A stretch of DNA of 64,000 nt from Theropithecus gelada (GCF_003255815.1 NC_037689.1:50162933-50226932), one strand, 5' to 3'. Counted from the first letter of the stretch, positions 46,130 through 58,164 are shown. A program made the numbers and translations. The notes: generated from the letters alone by a model not told the origin.

Positions 46130-46480
46130 TTTGCTTACAGTGTCACCCAGGACAAAGTTATTTATCTCTGAGCATCAATTTACTTTTCTATTAATAGTAG
46201 CTGACACTAAAATTGTACTTCTATGTGCAAAGAATTCTTATATATGTAGAATTTGATATTTGTAATAAACCCTTTCTTAGATCTTATTTTTATTCTCAAT
46301 TTTAATAGTGGATACTGAAACACTGATACTAAAGTGCCTTGCCCAAGATCACACACTTGGTCAGTGGCTGACATTGGACCCGAGCTGTCTGATTCCAGAG
46401 TGAATAGAACTTATTCCACAAGGTTGTTGTGAAGATAAAATGCTATAAACTCTATAAAGCATTCATACCATTTATAAGGC
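46130..46480. mobile_element. MIR inserted into a MIR of opposite orientation
   Basis: Outer copy, sense: 'acccaggacaaagttattta', 'tctctgagcatcaatttact' (46146-46190), resuming as 'cacaaggttgttgtgaagat' (46418-46480). Inner copy, antisense: about 46200-46402, with 'gtgccttgcccaagatcaca' and 'gagctgtctgattccagagt'. Both are very diverged. Confidence 0.65.
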
Positions 46481-46734
46481 CCCAATAATGATTACTAAAT
46501 GTTAACTAATCAGGATATAATAGTATGTGTATGCAGGGGATGGGAGGGTTGGGCCTTAAGTTTAGATTTTTGATGTAAAATAAAGTATGGTTATCCATAT
46601 AGACATAAAGTCATTGCATCTTTCTATGCTAAGATATTAATTTGTTATAATAAAACATCTAAATTATACTACGATTTTTGTAATCACATTTTGACATTTC
46701 TGCATTTTAAAAACTTCCAATGTACATTAAAAAT

Positions 46735-47085
46735 GGAAGCCCTTACAAATGAAATACTATTGGGCAATAAAAAAGGGTAAAGTACTGATATATGCTGCAT
46801 GGATAAATCTCAAAAACATTATGCTAAGTGAAAGAAGCCAGAGATCAAGACCACATATGATATGACTCCACTTGCATTAAACGTCCTTAAATGGAAGATA
46901 CAGAGAGATAGAATAGGAGTGGAAATAGTGACTGTAAATAGGCATGATGTTTCTTTTTAGGGTGATGAAAATGTTTCAAAATTGGATTGTGGTGATGGTT
47001 GCACAACTCTGTAAATATGCTACAATTTATTTAACAGTACTCAAAATAGGTGAATGTTATAGTATTTCAATAAAGCCTTTACAGA
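46735..47085 (+). mobile_element. L1M 3' end
   Basis: Sense: 'actattgggcaataaaaaag', 'aaaacattatgctaagtgaa', 'tagggtgatgaaaatgtttc', 'ttgtggtgatggttgcacaa' and 'agtatttcaataaagccttt'. This is the ORF2 tail and 3'-UTR of L1MC/D/E-type elements. Confidence 0.82.
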
Positions 47086-47179
47086 ATATGGAAGTACCCT
47101 AGGTCTTGCATAGCTTCTGTGAACATCTGCAATTAAATGCTTGGGTGCCCTTAAGCAAACCCCTTCTGTTTCCTCATTC

Positions 47180-47275
47180 TATCTAGCAGAGAACTTCATC
47201 GATTATCTAGCAGCTCTACCCTGGAGGATTGGAGTCATGTCTGGTTTTGCTCACCATTGTATCTCCAGTAGGAAC
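47180..47275 (+). mobile_element. Possible L2 3' fragment
   Basis: 'ggattggagtcatgtctggt' followed by 'ttgctcaccattgtatctcc' resembles the L2 3' end. It is short and diverged. Confidence 0.45.
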
Positions 47276-48439
47276 TTTAATTTGGCTTTAATTTTCCCTA
47301 AAATACAACATCTGCTTGTCTACAACAAGCAGTACTATTGCTATGATTTCCAAAGTCTAACTTTATCAATTTACATCTGATTGTGAGTCAGGGCCACCAT
47401 CCTCCTAACATCCAAACATCCTAACATCCAAACTGAATGAAAAGTGACATGACTTAAAAGAGCTGAAAAATTATGATGCTTATATGTCCTGAAAATACTG
47501 ATGATGAACATTTCTTTAGTGTTTATCTTTTTAAAGAGTTTTAAATAGTTTGGGAATTTTTATCAACATTATATCTGCACCAAATAAGTAAGAATCTTTA
47601 GGACCTTTGGTTAAGAGATTAAACTTCTATAGGAGAGTAAGAATAAATATGTAAGGAAATACAGATATTTCTACTCTAGTGTATGGATGGTGAATATTTA
47701 CATCACTTGGAATCAATAGAAAACAATATGTATGTATATCTGAATAGATATATAAAAGTGGGTTTTCCAAAAAGAAGAAAAGATAGAGTTCAGATTTAGA
47801 AAAAAGCAAGGATGAAAATGCAGTTTTGAACCTACCCTCCTATTAGGGATGTCTCCATAAAGGAGAATTGCATTCTTTATTTAGAACCCTAACATTGTGT
47901 GGACTTCCCGCCCCTCATTTAGCTCATTTCTGACTCCCTTATAAGTACTTTGGAACAGTTAACACCAAAACGAAGAGATACTGAGATCAGTAACATAAAA
48001 TGACATTTCTAGAATTCTATATACTTAATTAATCTAAACAAGGCGGTATGGAATAAGGATGAGAAATAAATTTTCCTTAGATTGTATCTATATGAATAAG
48101 AAAAAGTAGCCATGGAAATACACACATTTAATGAATACCCAAGAATTTAACAAAACACAGAGGTTAGGTTCTCTTATTTATTACATCAAACCAGATACTT
48201 TTATTTTTAATCCAACCCTTCTATGTCTACAAAGATATAAAGATGTAGTTGCAAATAACTTTATTTAATAAATGTTTTGTCAGTGTTCCAGAATTGGTTG
48301 GTATAAGATCATAATGCATAATCAGCCAAGAATGACATTTTTCTTCTTGGAGCTTCTAGCATACATATATCCTGCATCACTTATCATATAGTGTTTGCAG
48401 GCATTCTTTATATTGCTGCCTAGTTTTATTATTCATTCT
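47276..48439. other. Nothing recognised
   Basis: AT-rich sequence. An 11-bp tandem ('ctaacatcca' type) lies at about 47404-47430. Small minus-strand frames have no domain. Confidence 0.4.
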
Positions 48440-48600
48440 TGTACGGTGATTTATCATCCATTGTCATGACTTATGCCCAGTCTAGATTGACACTCCTTGT
48501 GGAAAAGGACTGGGTATTATATTTCTAAGCATTCTCTGCTGCCTCAAAACCAAATGCTGCATGTATGGCAGACCATCAGTACTATTTGTTGAATGACTGC
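48440..48600 (+). mobile_element. L2 3' end
   Basis: Sense: 'gattgacactccttgtggaa', 'aaggactgggtattatattt' and 'tttgttgaatgactgc'. Ancient and diverged, but the order of blocks is right. Confidence 0.65.
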
Positions 48601-49633
48601 AGGGAAGTTGCTTTGCTGAGCATTCCTGTTCAGTTGACCGGGAGAATAAACTGATGCAGTGTTCGTTTTATAATAAATAAGAGATATTTTCTGCTTGCAG
48701 TTGCATATTCAATAAATAAAATATATTCCTCTTTTTTGGCTTTATCTGATTTTTTATTTTAAATCACAAAAACTTACTTTAGACATTTGCTGAATTTTAG
48801 TAAAAAATTATTTCTGACCTACTGACATGAGAATAATGGAAAGATTCTAATTCATTTCAAGGCAAATTAGAGAATTGACTACTCTTTTTCCTTGAGACCT
48901 ACTTTCACATTCTGACACACATTTACTAACACTCTCTTTCATATATATATAGGATAGAAATTATGGAATCAAATATTTTACCTAGAAATAAATGCAAATT
49001 ACAACCCATTAAGACCTGAGATTTGCATTAAAATATTTGTTTTAGAACGTCTAATTTTAAAGTATTCATAAATATAAGCTGTGGAAATTGTGTTTTCAAC
49101 AGTTGCTTTCTTGAAGTTTGTTTTCTGGAATTTGAATGATGAGTTGTAGTTTTTGTTCATAAAGACATATACATGTAAATATGTTAAATTTGGATTTATG
49201 AATATCCAAGTAGAAAATATTCATATTTTAAAACTAATGATATACCTTAAGTACTTCCAGTTTATATAAGTATGAATTTCAATATATTATCACTGATTTG
49301 AATATATAGCCAATAAAAGTAAATGTTTTCTACCCCTTAAAAATAGTTTATTTCATGCTTGTTTCCTAACTTCTAATTATAGATTGCATGTCAAGTAAAT
49401 CAGCATCTCCCTCAAATCCAATAGTCAACCTTTTAAAACATTTCAAACATAAAAACATATTAAATACTTTTATATTTTTAAATGAAAACAATCTAATATA
49501 ATCTTTGTGTAAGTCAGAAAAGCCCTAAGAAGAGAGAAAAAATTGTAAAATGCAGTTTCCATATAGCATAATAGAAATAACTAAGTAAAATTTTAGTAAC
49601 TCACACTTCAATAGATGTACTGAGAAAATGTGA
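48601..49633. other. Nothing recognised
   Basis: About 1 kb of AT-rich DNA. I could support no repeat family, RNA or gene. Confidence 0.4.
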
Positions 49634-49747
49634 AACTTAGCTTATTTTCTAAGCTAAGTTAGAAAATAACTTAGCTTATTTGTATTTATATTTATTTGCA
49701 TTTATATTTGTATAAATGTTTATTTGTATTTATATTTATTTGCATTT
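49634..49747. repeat. Overlapping inverted repeats and a 27-bp direct repeat
   Basis: 49634-49643 and 49651-49660 are exact inverted repeats (10-bp stem, 7-base loop). 49642-49652 and 49659-49669 form a competing 11-bp stem with a 6-base loop. Downstream, a 27-bp AT-rich unit occurs exactly at 49677-49703 and 49721-49747. Confidence 0.9.
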
Positions 49748-49869
49748 TAGAATACATATAAAATGTATGTATAGACATTTAATGCCAATACTAAAATGTT
49801 TTACAACTTTGTTGCAATAAACAATTATTTAAATACTATATCATATTTAGTATTCAATTTTTCTCCTTG

Positions 49870-49980
49870 TCTAACTGAAATACAAAATCTGCTGAAATCA
49901 AGCACTGTATCTTTTATTTCTATATACTTCCCACAGTACCTTGCAGGAGCAAATGTTTGATATCTGTTGATCTGATTTTG
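49870..49980 (+). mobile_element. L2 3' fragment
   Basis: 'caagcactgtatcttttatt' and 'tacttcccacagtaccttgc' followed by 'aaatgtttgatatctgttga' match the L2 3' end. Short and diverged. Confidence 0.55.
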
Positions 49981-51206
49981 ATCACCAATCTCAGAAGAAA
50001 AGGAAAAAAAACTCCCTTATTTTATAACAAAGATGAATTAGTTAGTAGAAAATGTGTCATTAAATAATAAAATAGGGTTTTGTCTTCCCTTTAATTTGCT
50101 AAAGTATTCCTCTGAACATTGTGACAAACTATTGAACAATATAATTATGATATCTCCATTTAGAATTAGGTGGAATTCTAAACTGAATAAACATATTACT
50201 TTGAAGGCATTATGCTTAATTTTAAGTGCTATAATATACAGAAGAGGCCAATCAGATTGACAATGAATCTCAAGGGTTGTTGTGAAAGCCAAGGAAAACA
50301 AATAAATGAAGAATTCCACACTTTCTTGCACAATGAAAGACAGCAATACCTCAAGGTATTCAGAGCCATCAAAACTCAGGACATGAGAAAGTCCTTTAAA
50401 CCAAGAGTAATAATATTGCTACTGGATATATGTATTTCTTTCCCCTAAGGACTTTGGCTTTTGTCATTAATTGATTATTACTTAACAGATGAATACAAGT
50501 GTAATAAAGATGACATTAGAATAATAAGAATCATGCAGAGAAACAGAATTAAATCACAAGCCAATAATACAACCAAATCTTTATTTTGGGAATGCAAATA
50601 TCATATCATTAACTTGTAAACATTGCGAGTACTACACTTTTAAACTTGCATTACTGAACACTGGATAAATATTTGTCGAATGAATTGGATGTATTAATAG
50701 CTTTCTTCTTTTCTGTTGGTTTCTCATGTGAACAAAGATAAAATCATCTCTGAGGCATGTCCTGTCAATGCCTATCATATAAAATCCTTTTTTAATTATA
50801 AAGTAAAAATATGTAACAAAATGTATGTCATGTATACACCTTCCCATTATATTTTATAACAAGTCAATGCTAATAAATGCAGGAAATAGTCACATTTATG
50901 AATGTTAGGTGTGAAATTGTGTCCTTTGATGTGAGTAGAGATATTAACTCAACCACTTACTTAAAAGCCCACATTTAATATGAGCATCATTTGACAGTTT
51001 GCACATCCATTAATTCTGAATAGATTTACTAGGTGAAGATATTTCATGATGTACATTAACTTCTAATGGAAAAAAGTTTCAGAGAAAAATTGCCCCAAAA
51101 GTGTATCTTTAAAAGTCCATTTCAATATATCAATCTATTTTTAATACCCTAGTTTAAATTCACAGTTCAAAGGGGGAATTTAGCAAGAAATAACAGTGTG
51201 TAGTGT
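49981..51206. other. No gene supported
   Basis: AT-rich. Overlapping frames on both strands at 50038-50448 are 68 to 102 codons long, lack known motifs and overlap one another, so none is called. No element was recognised. Confidence 0.4.
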
Positions 51207-51225
51207 AAAAAAAAAAAAAAAAAAA
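51207..51225. repeat. Poly(A) run
   Basis: Nineteen consecutive A with no retroelement body recognised on the 5' side. Confidence 0.9.
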
Positions 51226-51229
51226 TCTG

Positions 51230-51345
51230 TACTCTTAAGCAGGTAACCTGGTTCTCAGTTCCAGCCAATTATGGGATGTTTCAGCTTATATGCAAAACTC
51301 CTAGGCCTCATTTTCTCATCTGTAAAATAGAAATATTCAAACTTC
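51230..51345 (+). mobile_element. MIR fragment
   Basis: 'aggcctcattttctcatctg' then 'taaaatagaaatattcaaac' matches the MIR core in the sense orientation. Confidence 0.6.
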
Positions 51346-51639
51346 TATGATTTCTACTTGTTCTCAAGCTCTATTTGGTAGTTCTGGAAATAGATTTTAG
51401 TTTTCACTAAATTTTAGTTTTAAAAATTTTTAAATTTTAGTTTTTACTAAAAATAAGGGACGAAAGGATGCTGGTCACTCAAGATAATTTTTCTACATTC
51501 TTCTTACATATAATAACATTTCCTCAAGCTTGCCTCAAAAATCTTTGTTATTATAAATTTAACACATGCAAAATACTGCACAAAAATGTGTAGCTCAATT
51601 ACATAACACAAAGCAAAGCACGTACAAATGAAACCATTC

Positions 51640-52340
51640 TTTTCTCCAGATTTGGAACATTACCACTACCCAGATGTTTCTCTATGCCCAAATATCACTC
51701 TGCCGAACTCACAGGTAACCACTCTCTTGATTGCCATAATAATTGCTTTCTTATTTTTCTTCACACTTTTACCAAATAAAAATACAACTTTAGATTTTCT
51801 TGTGCTTCAAATTTATATTCATAGAATTATACACCATGTAATTTTTGTAAATCTGCCTTCTTACATTCAACATTATAAATGTTTCATCTATGTTCTTGCA
51901 TGTGTCTGTAGTTCTCCTTTTCATTACTGTGTAGTATTCCATCAAATAAACATGGAAAGTTTATTCTTTATCCATTCTATTACTGATTAATATTTTTGTT
52001 ATTTTCAGTAATTGACTATAATAAATAATGTGCATGAATATTCATGTATGTGTGCACTTGTAGGTATGTGCATGTATTTCTGTAGGGATAGTTTTTAAGA
52101 GGGATTGCTAGGTAATCATGCTAAAATATTTTCATGCTAAAAGTGACAAATACCAATATATGAGAATTCTATATTTTTCATAATTTTTTAACATTTTATG
52201 TTGCCAGTAATTTTGATATTAGATATTCTAGTAGTGTGATAGAATCTCATATTTTAATTTGCATTTTACTGATGACTAAATGAGTTTGGATCCTAGGCCA
52301 TATGTTTATTGGCTATTTGGATATCATCTTATATAACATT
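51640..52340 (-). mobile_element. Old L1M / HAL1-like 3' region
   Basis: Antisense: 'cattactgtgtagtattcca', 'tttattctttatccattcta', 'agggattgctaggtaatcat' and 'atttgcattttactgatgac' follow the order of the L1M ORF2/3' region. Diverged; the frame at 51628-51990 is an antisense artefact. Confidence 0.65.
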
Positions 52341-53569
52341 TTTTAAATTAGATTTTTTAATTAAAATTATTTTCTAATTGTTGCTGTCCAAAGAGGAATA
52401 AAAGACACTAAAGGTTCATGTCTTCACACCACTATTCTTCACTTCAATCAGATATTTTTGGCCTTTAAGAAGATATTTTCAATATTTTTCGCCTGTGTTA
52501 TTTGTTGTTTTCAGTTGTCAGATTAATTTTAATTACCTGGGCCACTATTTCTAGAAGATTCTTGCCTCATTCTTTTGTATAGCAATAGCACTAGAAAGGG
52601 CCATTGTAGGGACACATATCTATAATTTTCCATCTTATACTACATGAAACCTACTTTCTTGAAGGCCATCTTGTTTTTCCCAGTTGGAAGCTCCCTTATT
52701 TCTGTACCCAGCATCATGGAGCTCCCAGAATTCTCATTATTCTTCAATGTTTGATATCATAGGACCAACCAAAAGAAAAGAGGCTAAAAGTAGAAGGTCA
52801 GTTAGAATCAGGTTTCTATCAAAATTTGTGTTCTGTAGCCGAGTTGTTTTTCCTTCTATATGCCTGACTCCTATTGGCTTTTACTTGTTAAATGTGCTTA
52901 CCCTCCTATGCCTTGAATTGGCCTCTCAGCCCAGATCTTCAGTTTTCTCCTTCACTCTATTATCCAAAAACTCCTTGGAGCCATCATGCCTCCCAAACTT
53001 TCCACTTATTTCTGCTTTCTAGCCCGTCTGGGACATTGCCTTCAGACCTACTGATCAATGAGGCCAGTCGTTGCCCTGCCCACCCTTCAGTTCACTCCAT
53101 AAGTGCCCGAGTTTTGACTTGAGCACTAACTAATCTATAACAATGCTTATGTTCCCTGGTCTTTCACTTTTGTGATAGTATATTATCCTAATTTCATCCT
53201 ACTTTTCAGAGTTCTATGTTTCTTTTGACATAGTTCTTCTTTTCTCATTCCCTAAATATGTGTTTCTTTATATACCAACCCCTTTGAAAACCAAAAATAT
53301 CATGATCTCAGTAATTATTTTCTACCAACTACCTAAATCTGCCTCCCTAGTCCAGATTTCCACCAGGATTGCAGTTCTCTGGTTCTAATTGCCAATGGGT
53401 CACAAAATTTAAAAGTGTCCTCTTAGCAGCTACGTTTCTCAATTCAAGATCTTAATGGCAGCATTCTTCTCACTGTCCCTCAAATTAGTAATGTAAATGC
53501 TATTTCTTTCCTTAAATTTTTCTTTCACTTTCCGTCTCCTCTGCCTGGAGTAGAGTATAGACTTGGGGT
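52341..53569. other. No gene supported
   Basis: The stretch at 52650-53110 is less AT-rich and holds two overlapping plus-strand frames (52684-53022, 112 codons; 52892-53122, 76 codons). I recognise neither protein, no splice-flanked exon structure is evident, and no repeat family is obvious. Confidence 0.4.
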
Positions 53570-53755
53570 TTTTATTCAAGGGTCCATGGAGTTATTGGGA
53601 GGTGATAGACAATCTGAAAATCCACAGAAAGTATGCCTAATTTTGTATATACTTACATGAATGTATAAAAGAGTATATACTTACATGAATGTATAAAAGA
53701 GTATAAAAGAGCATTAGCTTTCATCAGTTTCTTAAAGGATTAAGAACCAATGCTC
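53570..53755 (+). mobile_element. Ancient non-autonomous repeat, uncertain class
   Basis: 'aagggtccatggagttattg', 'tagctttcatcagtttctta' and 'aggattaagaaccaatgctc' resemble a common hAT-like 'gggtccatgg ... aagaaccactg' repeat. A 28-bp tandem has expanded inside it. Confidence 0.4.
53645..53710. repeat. 28-bp tandem repeat, 2.3 copies
   Basis: The unit beginning 'gtatatacttacatgaatgt' is perfect at 53645-53672 and 53673-53700, followed by a partial copy of its end (53701-53710). Confidence 0.95.
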
Positions 53756-53829
53756 CAGATTCTCATCACCTTATACCTATTAAACCTTTGTACTCTCTAA
53801 ATTTGGCCAATTCTAGAGATGAACCTTTA

Positions 53830-54500
53830 CAACAGTATTTTATCCATTCAACATTCATTTATTAATTAAATAAATATTTATTGAGTATCTCCTATGTACC
53901 AAATATTATTATGGTTCTGCAGTCACATTGGTGAACAAGATAAAGTTCCTTCTCTCATGGAGCTTATATTTTAGTGGATGAAGAAAAATCAAATAATATA
54001 TCCATAAACAAGGAATTAAGGAAATACCAATTAGCCATATTTGCTGTTGAAATAATTAAATGGGGATAATTTCATTGTTATTGGGTGGCTATTTCAGAAT
54101 AGATGATCCTGGAAAGCACCTCTAGGAATATGTCAGTTCTAAATGACAAAAAGCAACCAGCTAGGATCTCCAGGGAAAAACATTCCAAACAGAGGAATAC
54201 AGTAATGCAAAACCCCAAAGGTTGGAATGACCTTGATCTTTTATAGGAACAAAATAGAATAAAAAGCCAGTTTTACTAAAGCACAGTGAGCAAGAGGGAA
54301 AAGTCTGGGTGAGATCAAAGGTTTATGTAGGGCAGATAACTTAGGACTTTGGAAACTAGAGTGGAGGCGTTTGATTTAAGACTTAAACACAATAGAAGGC
54401 TTAAGCAGGAGAGACAGAATCTGGTTTACGTTATGTGAAGAATAAATGCATCTTGACAAAAGCAGAAGAGAGAGGCAATTAGTGCAGTTCAAGTGGCAGA
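53830..54500 (+). mobile_element. Ancient mammalian repeat
   Basis: 'tatttattgagtatctccta', 'catggagcttatattttagt', 'acattccaaacagaggaata', 'gtgagcaagagggaaaagtc' and 'tttatgtagggcagataact' are in the order of a widespread mammalian repeat (the 'atgtgccaggcactg ... gtagggccttgtaggcc' type). I leave the family name open. The same type is interrupted by the LTR at 14.8 kb. Confidence 0.65.
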
Positions 54501-54762
54501 TAATGGAGATTGAGTTGCTTCTCTGCAAAAGGTACACTATTTTCCTGTTGGATCCTCAATGTAGTCATGCTGACCTTATCTGCTATGCTTTATTTATCTC
54601 ATCTAGCTTTTGTAATGCATTACCTCCTTTTTGCCTCATAACAACCTGATAGTATTAAACTCTTTACACAAATATTAAAAAGGGCAGTGAGAGTGGTTGA
54701 GACTCATCCTGAAATAACCAATTGGCAAATTGAACTGATTATTACTTACAAGTTGTGTTCTT

Positions 54763-55865
54763 TTTTTTTTTTTTTTTTTTTTGAGACGGAGTCTTGCTCT
54801 GTCGCCCAGGCTGGAGTGCAGTGGCCGGATCTCAGCTCACTGCAAGCTCCGCCTTCAGGGTTTAAGTTCTGTGCTTTCTTAATCATTTACCTTGTTCATT
54901 TATGCCATGTATTTCCTGTGAGCTCTGAGTTAAATCTAGAAGATAATTGGATTAGGTTCAATTTTTAGAGCAATAATACTTCATTCCATCACATCATAAG
55001 ACACATGATGTCTTTTTGTGCCAGTTATAATGATGCTAAGATTGATCTTAATGGATTCAGGTGAAGAAATGAAGGAAAAATTGTTGAGGATATATTCCAT
55101 TCTAAATGTGGATTGCATTCCATTCCATTTCATTATAAAAATAAGTCAAATAATGGGTAGGGAGGGAAGAGATTTATTTGGACATTTATGATTCACCACC
55201 TTCCTCTTTAAAAGGAGACTTCCATATGGACAGTCAGAAAGCTCTACATCTGCCGTAATGAGACATGGGGGACCAGTGCTTGACTTCTGTTTGAGCAAGC
55301 TTAAAGTATTTGTAATCACCAGATTTAGGTGGTTATATTGGGAATAGCCTAAAATCTTTGGGAGCATGAAATGTTCAAGTGTGTTCTGTGGACTAGATGT
55401 GAGAAAAAGGATGAGTTTGTTTTGAGTCCTGTTCATTAATAGTATTAAATTACACCACTGAATAAAATGGGCAAGATGAGACTAAAAACTGTACTGTGCT
55501 CACATCCCGAGTTGAGCATGCAATATTCTGGTAACACATGAAGATGCAGACTAGATAGAAATGCAACTAGTGAAGATGACTTGCTGATGAGTAATATAGA
55601 CATAATAAAGAGACACTTCTCAGAAATGTGCTGAAGAGCAATGGCATGATCTCGGCTCCTGGGTTCAAGCCATTCTCCTGCCTCAGCCTCCCAAGTAGCT
55701 GGGATTACAGGCACCCGCCACCATGCCCAGCTAATTTTTGTATTTTTAGTAGAGATGGGGTTTCACCATGTTAGCCAGGATGGTCTCGATCTCCTGACCT
55801 CGTGATCCGCCCATCTCGGCCTCCCAAAGTGCTGGGATTACAGGCTTGAGCCACCGCGCCCGGCC
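54763..55865 (-). mobile_element. Split AluY (Old World monkey type) with matching outer target duplications
   Basis: The left piece (54763-54866) is the poly(T) and 3' part of an antisense AluY with 'gtggccggatctcagctcac'. The right piece (about 55635-55865) is the remainder to the 5' end, 'ggcttgagccaccgcgcccg'. The exact 15-bp target 'acaagttgtgttctt' lies at 54748-54762 and 55866-55880, so the two outer ends belong to one insertion. About 770 bases of non-Alu DNA sit between them, and the two pieces overlap by roughly 40 bases of Alu consensus. Confidence 0.88.
54867..55634. other. Foreign core inside the split Alu
   Basis: Not Alu, and I recognise no family in it. AT-rich, no long frame (the 55146-55436 minus frame has no domain), no evident poly(A) or own target duplication. 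It may have come in with the Alu, or later by conversion or insertion. Confidence 0.6.
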
Positions 55866-55967
55866 ACAAGTTGTGTTCTTTAAGCTATGCAATAGTTTTA
55901 AATACTTTGCTGACAGCCCCTACCCTCTATATTATTTGTAATCAGTAGTGTCTACAAATACATATAT

Positions 55968-56227
55968 TATGCACTATGGTAAAATATAAAGGTCAGGGGT
56001 TTAGAGTAATTTAATTATAAAAATAAATATCAAAATACTGTTTTACCTTTAAAATACAAATGCCTATACTATGAAATGGTGACAATTTTCGACAATACTA
56101 ATCAATGTTATTTTTAAAAGTCAATTATTGTACATCACAAATTATGAGAACTGCCTTTGGCTAATAAACAAGAAAGATTTTTTAAATGTTTTGAGTATTA
56201 ACCTAATCTTTGATAACTAATTTGTAT
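55968..56227. repeat. Diverged direct repeat, copy A
   Basis: About 260 bases alignable with 57587-58317 once the AluY there is removed. Shared blocks are 'acaatactaatcaatgtta', 'gtacatca', 'tgcctttggctaataaacaa' and 'taactaatttgtat'. Confidence 0.7.
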
Positions 56228-57024
56228 TACTTCTTTACCTAATTCCTTTCTTGAATGCCATCTCTCCTTCAAATTTCATTATATTATCTTACCCCATTTT
56301 TAAAAACATTAGTGCCAGACCTTGTCTCTATACACACATTTTAAAAACTACTTTAGCTATAGGCAAAGTTTAAATGCTTTATGCCTTTCTGGAACATTAG
56401 ACATTTAAAAATTGTGGTGAAAAAAGCAGCATAAAACTCATATTGTGTTGATTACTAGCAGAAAATCATTATGACATTTGTGATTAGAGAAATGGAAGTT
56501 AAGTTCATCAAATGCATTTATGTTTCCTTAGATATACTTTCTAGTTACTCTTTTTACAGAGGGAAAAATGATTAAAAGCTCTTGGCAAATTTAAGGATTA
56601 GTATGCCCTTAATGCTTTCATCAGACATGCAAATTAGTTTTGTGTAGGTAAGATGGACAAATTATCTTGAATGTACAGAGGAAAGGTGCTGGAACAAGTG
56701 AAAATCCATCCAGCTGCCATCAACATTGAACAAGCCTGACTCCCACACTGAAACCAGCTATCTTAGATAAAATTGAAATCAGGGCACAGTTATATGAAAA
56801 ATGATCAGGTTCTACCAGTAAAACATCATTTCTCACCTCATTAGTTTTCCAAATTCTTAAAAGTTAATTAGCCCTATATACTACATTAACCATTCCCATA
56901 ACAGTATTCCTACAGCACTTTGGTTTGATTTCTATGTTTTACTTATTTCATTTGGTCTTATATTATAAATAGTTACTAGGTCATATGCTTAATTTCCCAA
57001 TCAGATGAAAAGCTTCTTTCATTA
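56228..57024. other. Nothing recognised
   Basis: AT-rich sequence between the two diverged copies. Part of it (56370-56450) may align weakly with 58425-58500, which would extend the duplication. Confidence 0.35.
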
Positions 57025-57185
57025 CATTTTACTTCAGTCCTCTTAATAGCTCTGTGAGGCAGAAATAATAGGGATCCCATACAATAGATAAGGAAAGCAA
57101 GACTACTTCACCCAGCTGTTAAGTATTGAGGTGAAATATGAATCTATTCTCTCCAAGTCCTAAGCCATGGTGTACTCATTATTCC
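57025..57185 (-). mobile_element. MIR fragment
   Basis: Antisense: 'taatagctctgtgaggcaga', 'acaatagataaggaaagcaa', 'cacccagctgttaagtattg' and 'ccaagtcctaagccatggtg' follow the MIR consensus in reverse complement. Confidence 0.72.
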
Positions 57186-57756
57186 ATAATACCATCCAGT
57201 TCTTGTGTTAAGAACTCCTACCCCAGATGGAGAGAGGAACTTACTTTTGCTTAAGTTTTATCCTCACCCAGTGGGTTCCAAGGTCATCATTGGGAGTTAC
57301 TCCAAGTTTCAGTGATAGAGCAATATTGTAGCATTTGATACTAGATCCAGGAAAAGAGTTAGAAAATAATACACATGTAACTTCCAGAAATCATGCTTTA
57401 TCACCTCCCTAGTTATCATCAATTGTAAAAGTTGTTTTAACTACTTTTCAATATTCACTTGCGATGACCTTAATGAAAAATGAATTACATACAGAAAGAA
57501 ACTTCATGAATGAATAAAGAAATCCAAATTGAACAACAAAAAAATCAGTATGAAAAGTGATGGAACATTCCTTTAAAAATCACTATATGCCATGCTAAAT
57601 ACGAAGTTCAGGTTGATAAGCAATCTTTATAATGATTAACCATCAAGATACTATTTTTGCCTTATAAGTCCTAGTGCATTCACTTATATAAATGTAAAAC
57701 AGTAATGCTTCTTTGACAATATTAATCAATGTCATTTGTTTTAAAAAGTAATTGGT

Positions 57757-58037
57757 GGCCGGGCGCGGTGGCTCAAGCCTGTAATCCCAGCACTTTGGGA
57801 GGCCGAGACGGGCGGATCACGAGGTCAGGAGATCGAGACCATCCTGGCTAACATGGTGAAACCCCGTCTCTACTAAAAAATACAAAAAACTAGCCGGGCG
57901 CGGTGGCGGGCGCCTGTAGTCCCAGCTACTCGGGAGGCTGAGGCAGGAGAATGGCGTGAACCCGGGAGGCGGAGCTTGCAGTGAGCAGAGATCCGGCCAC
58001 TGCACTCCAGCCTGGGCGGCAGAGCGAGACTCCGTCT

Positions 58038-58070
<33 letters not shown>

Positions 58071-58164
58071 NNNNNNNNNNNNNNNNNNNNNNNNNNNNNN
58101 NNNNNNNNNNNNNNNNNNNNNNNNNNNNNNNNNNNNNNNNNNNNNNNNNNNNNNNNNNNGGCCC

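Noticed and set aside
50038..50448. Overlapping frames of 102, 68 and 78 codons on both strands
   Set aside because: Mutually overlapping, AT-driven composition, no motif, no promoter or splice context.
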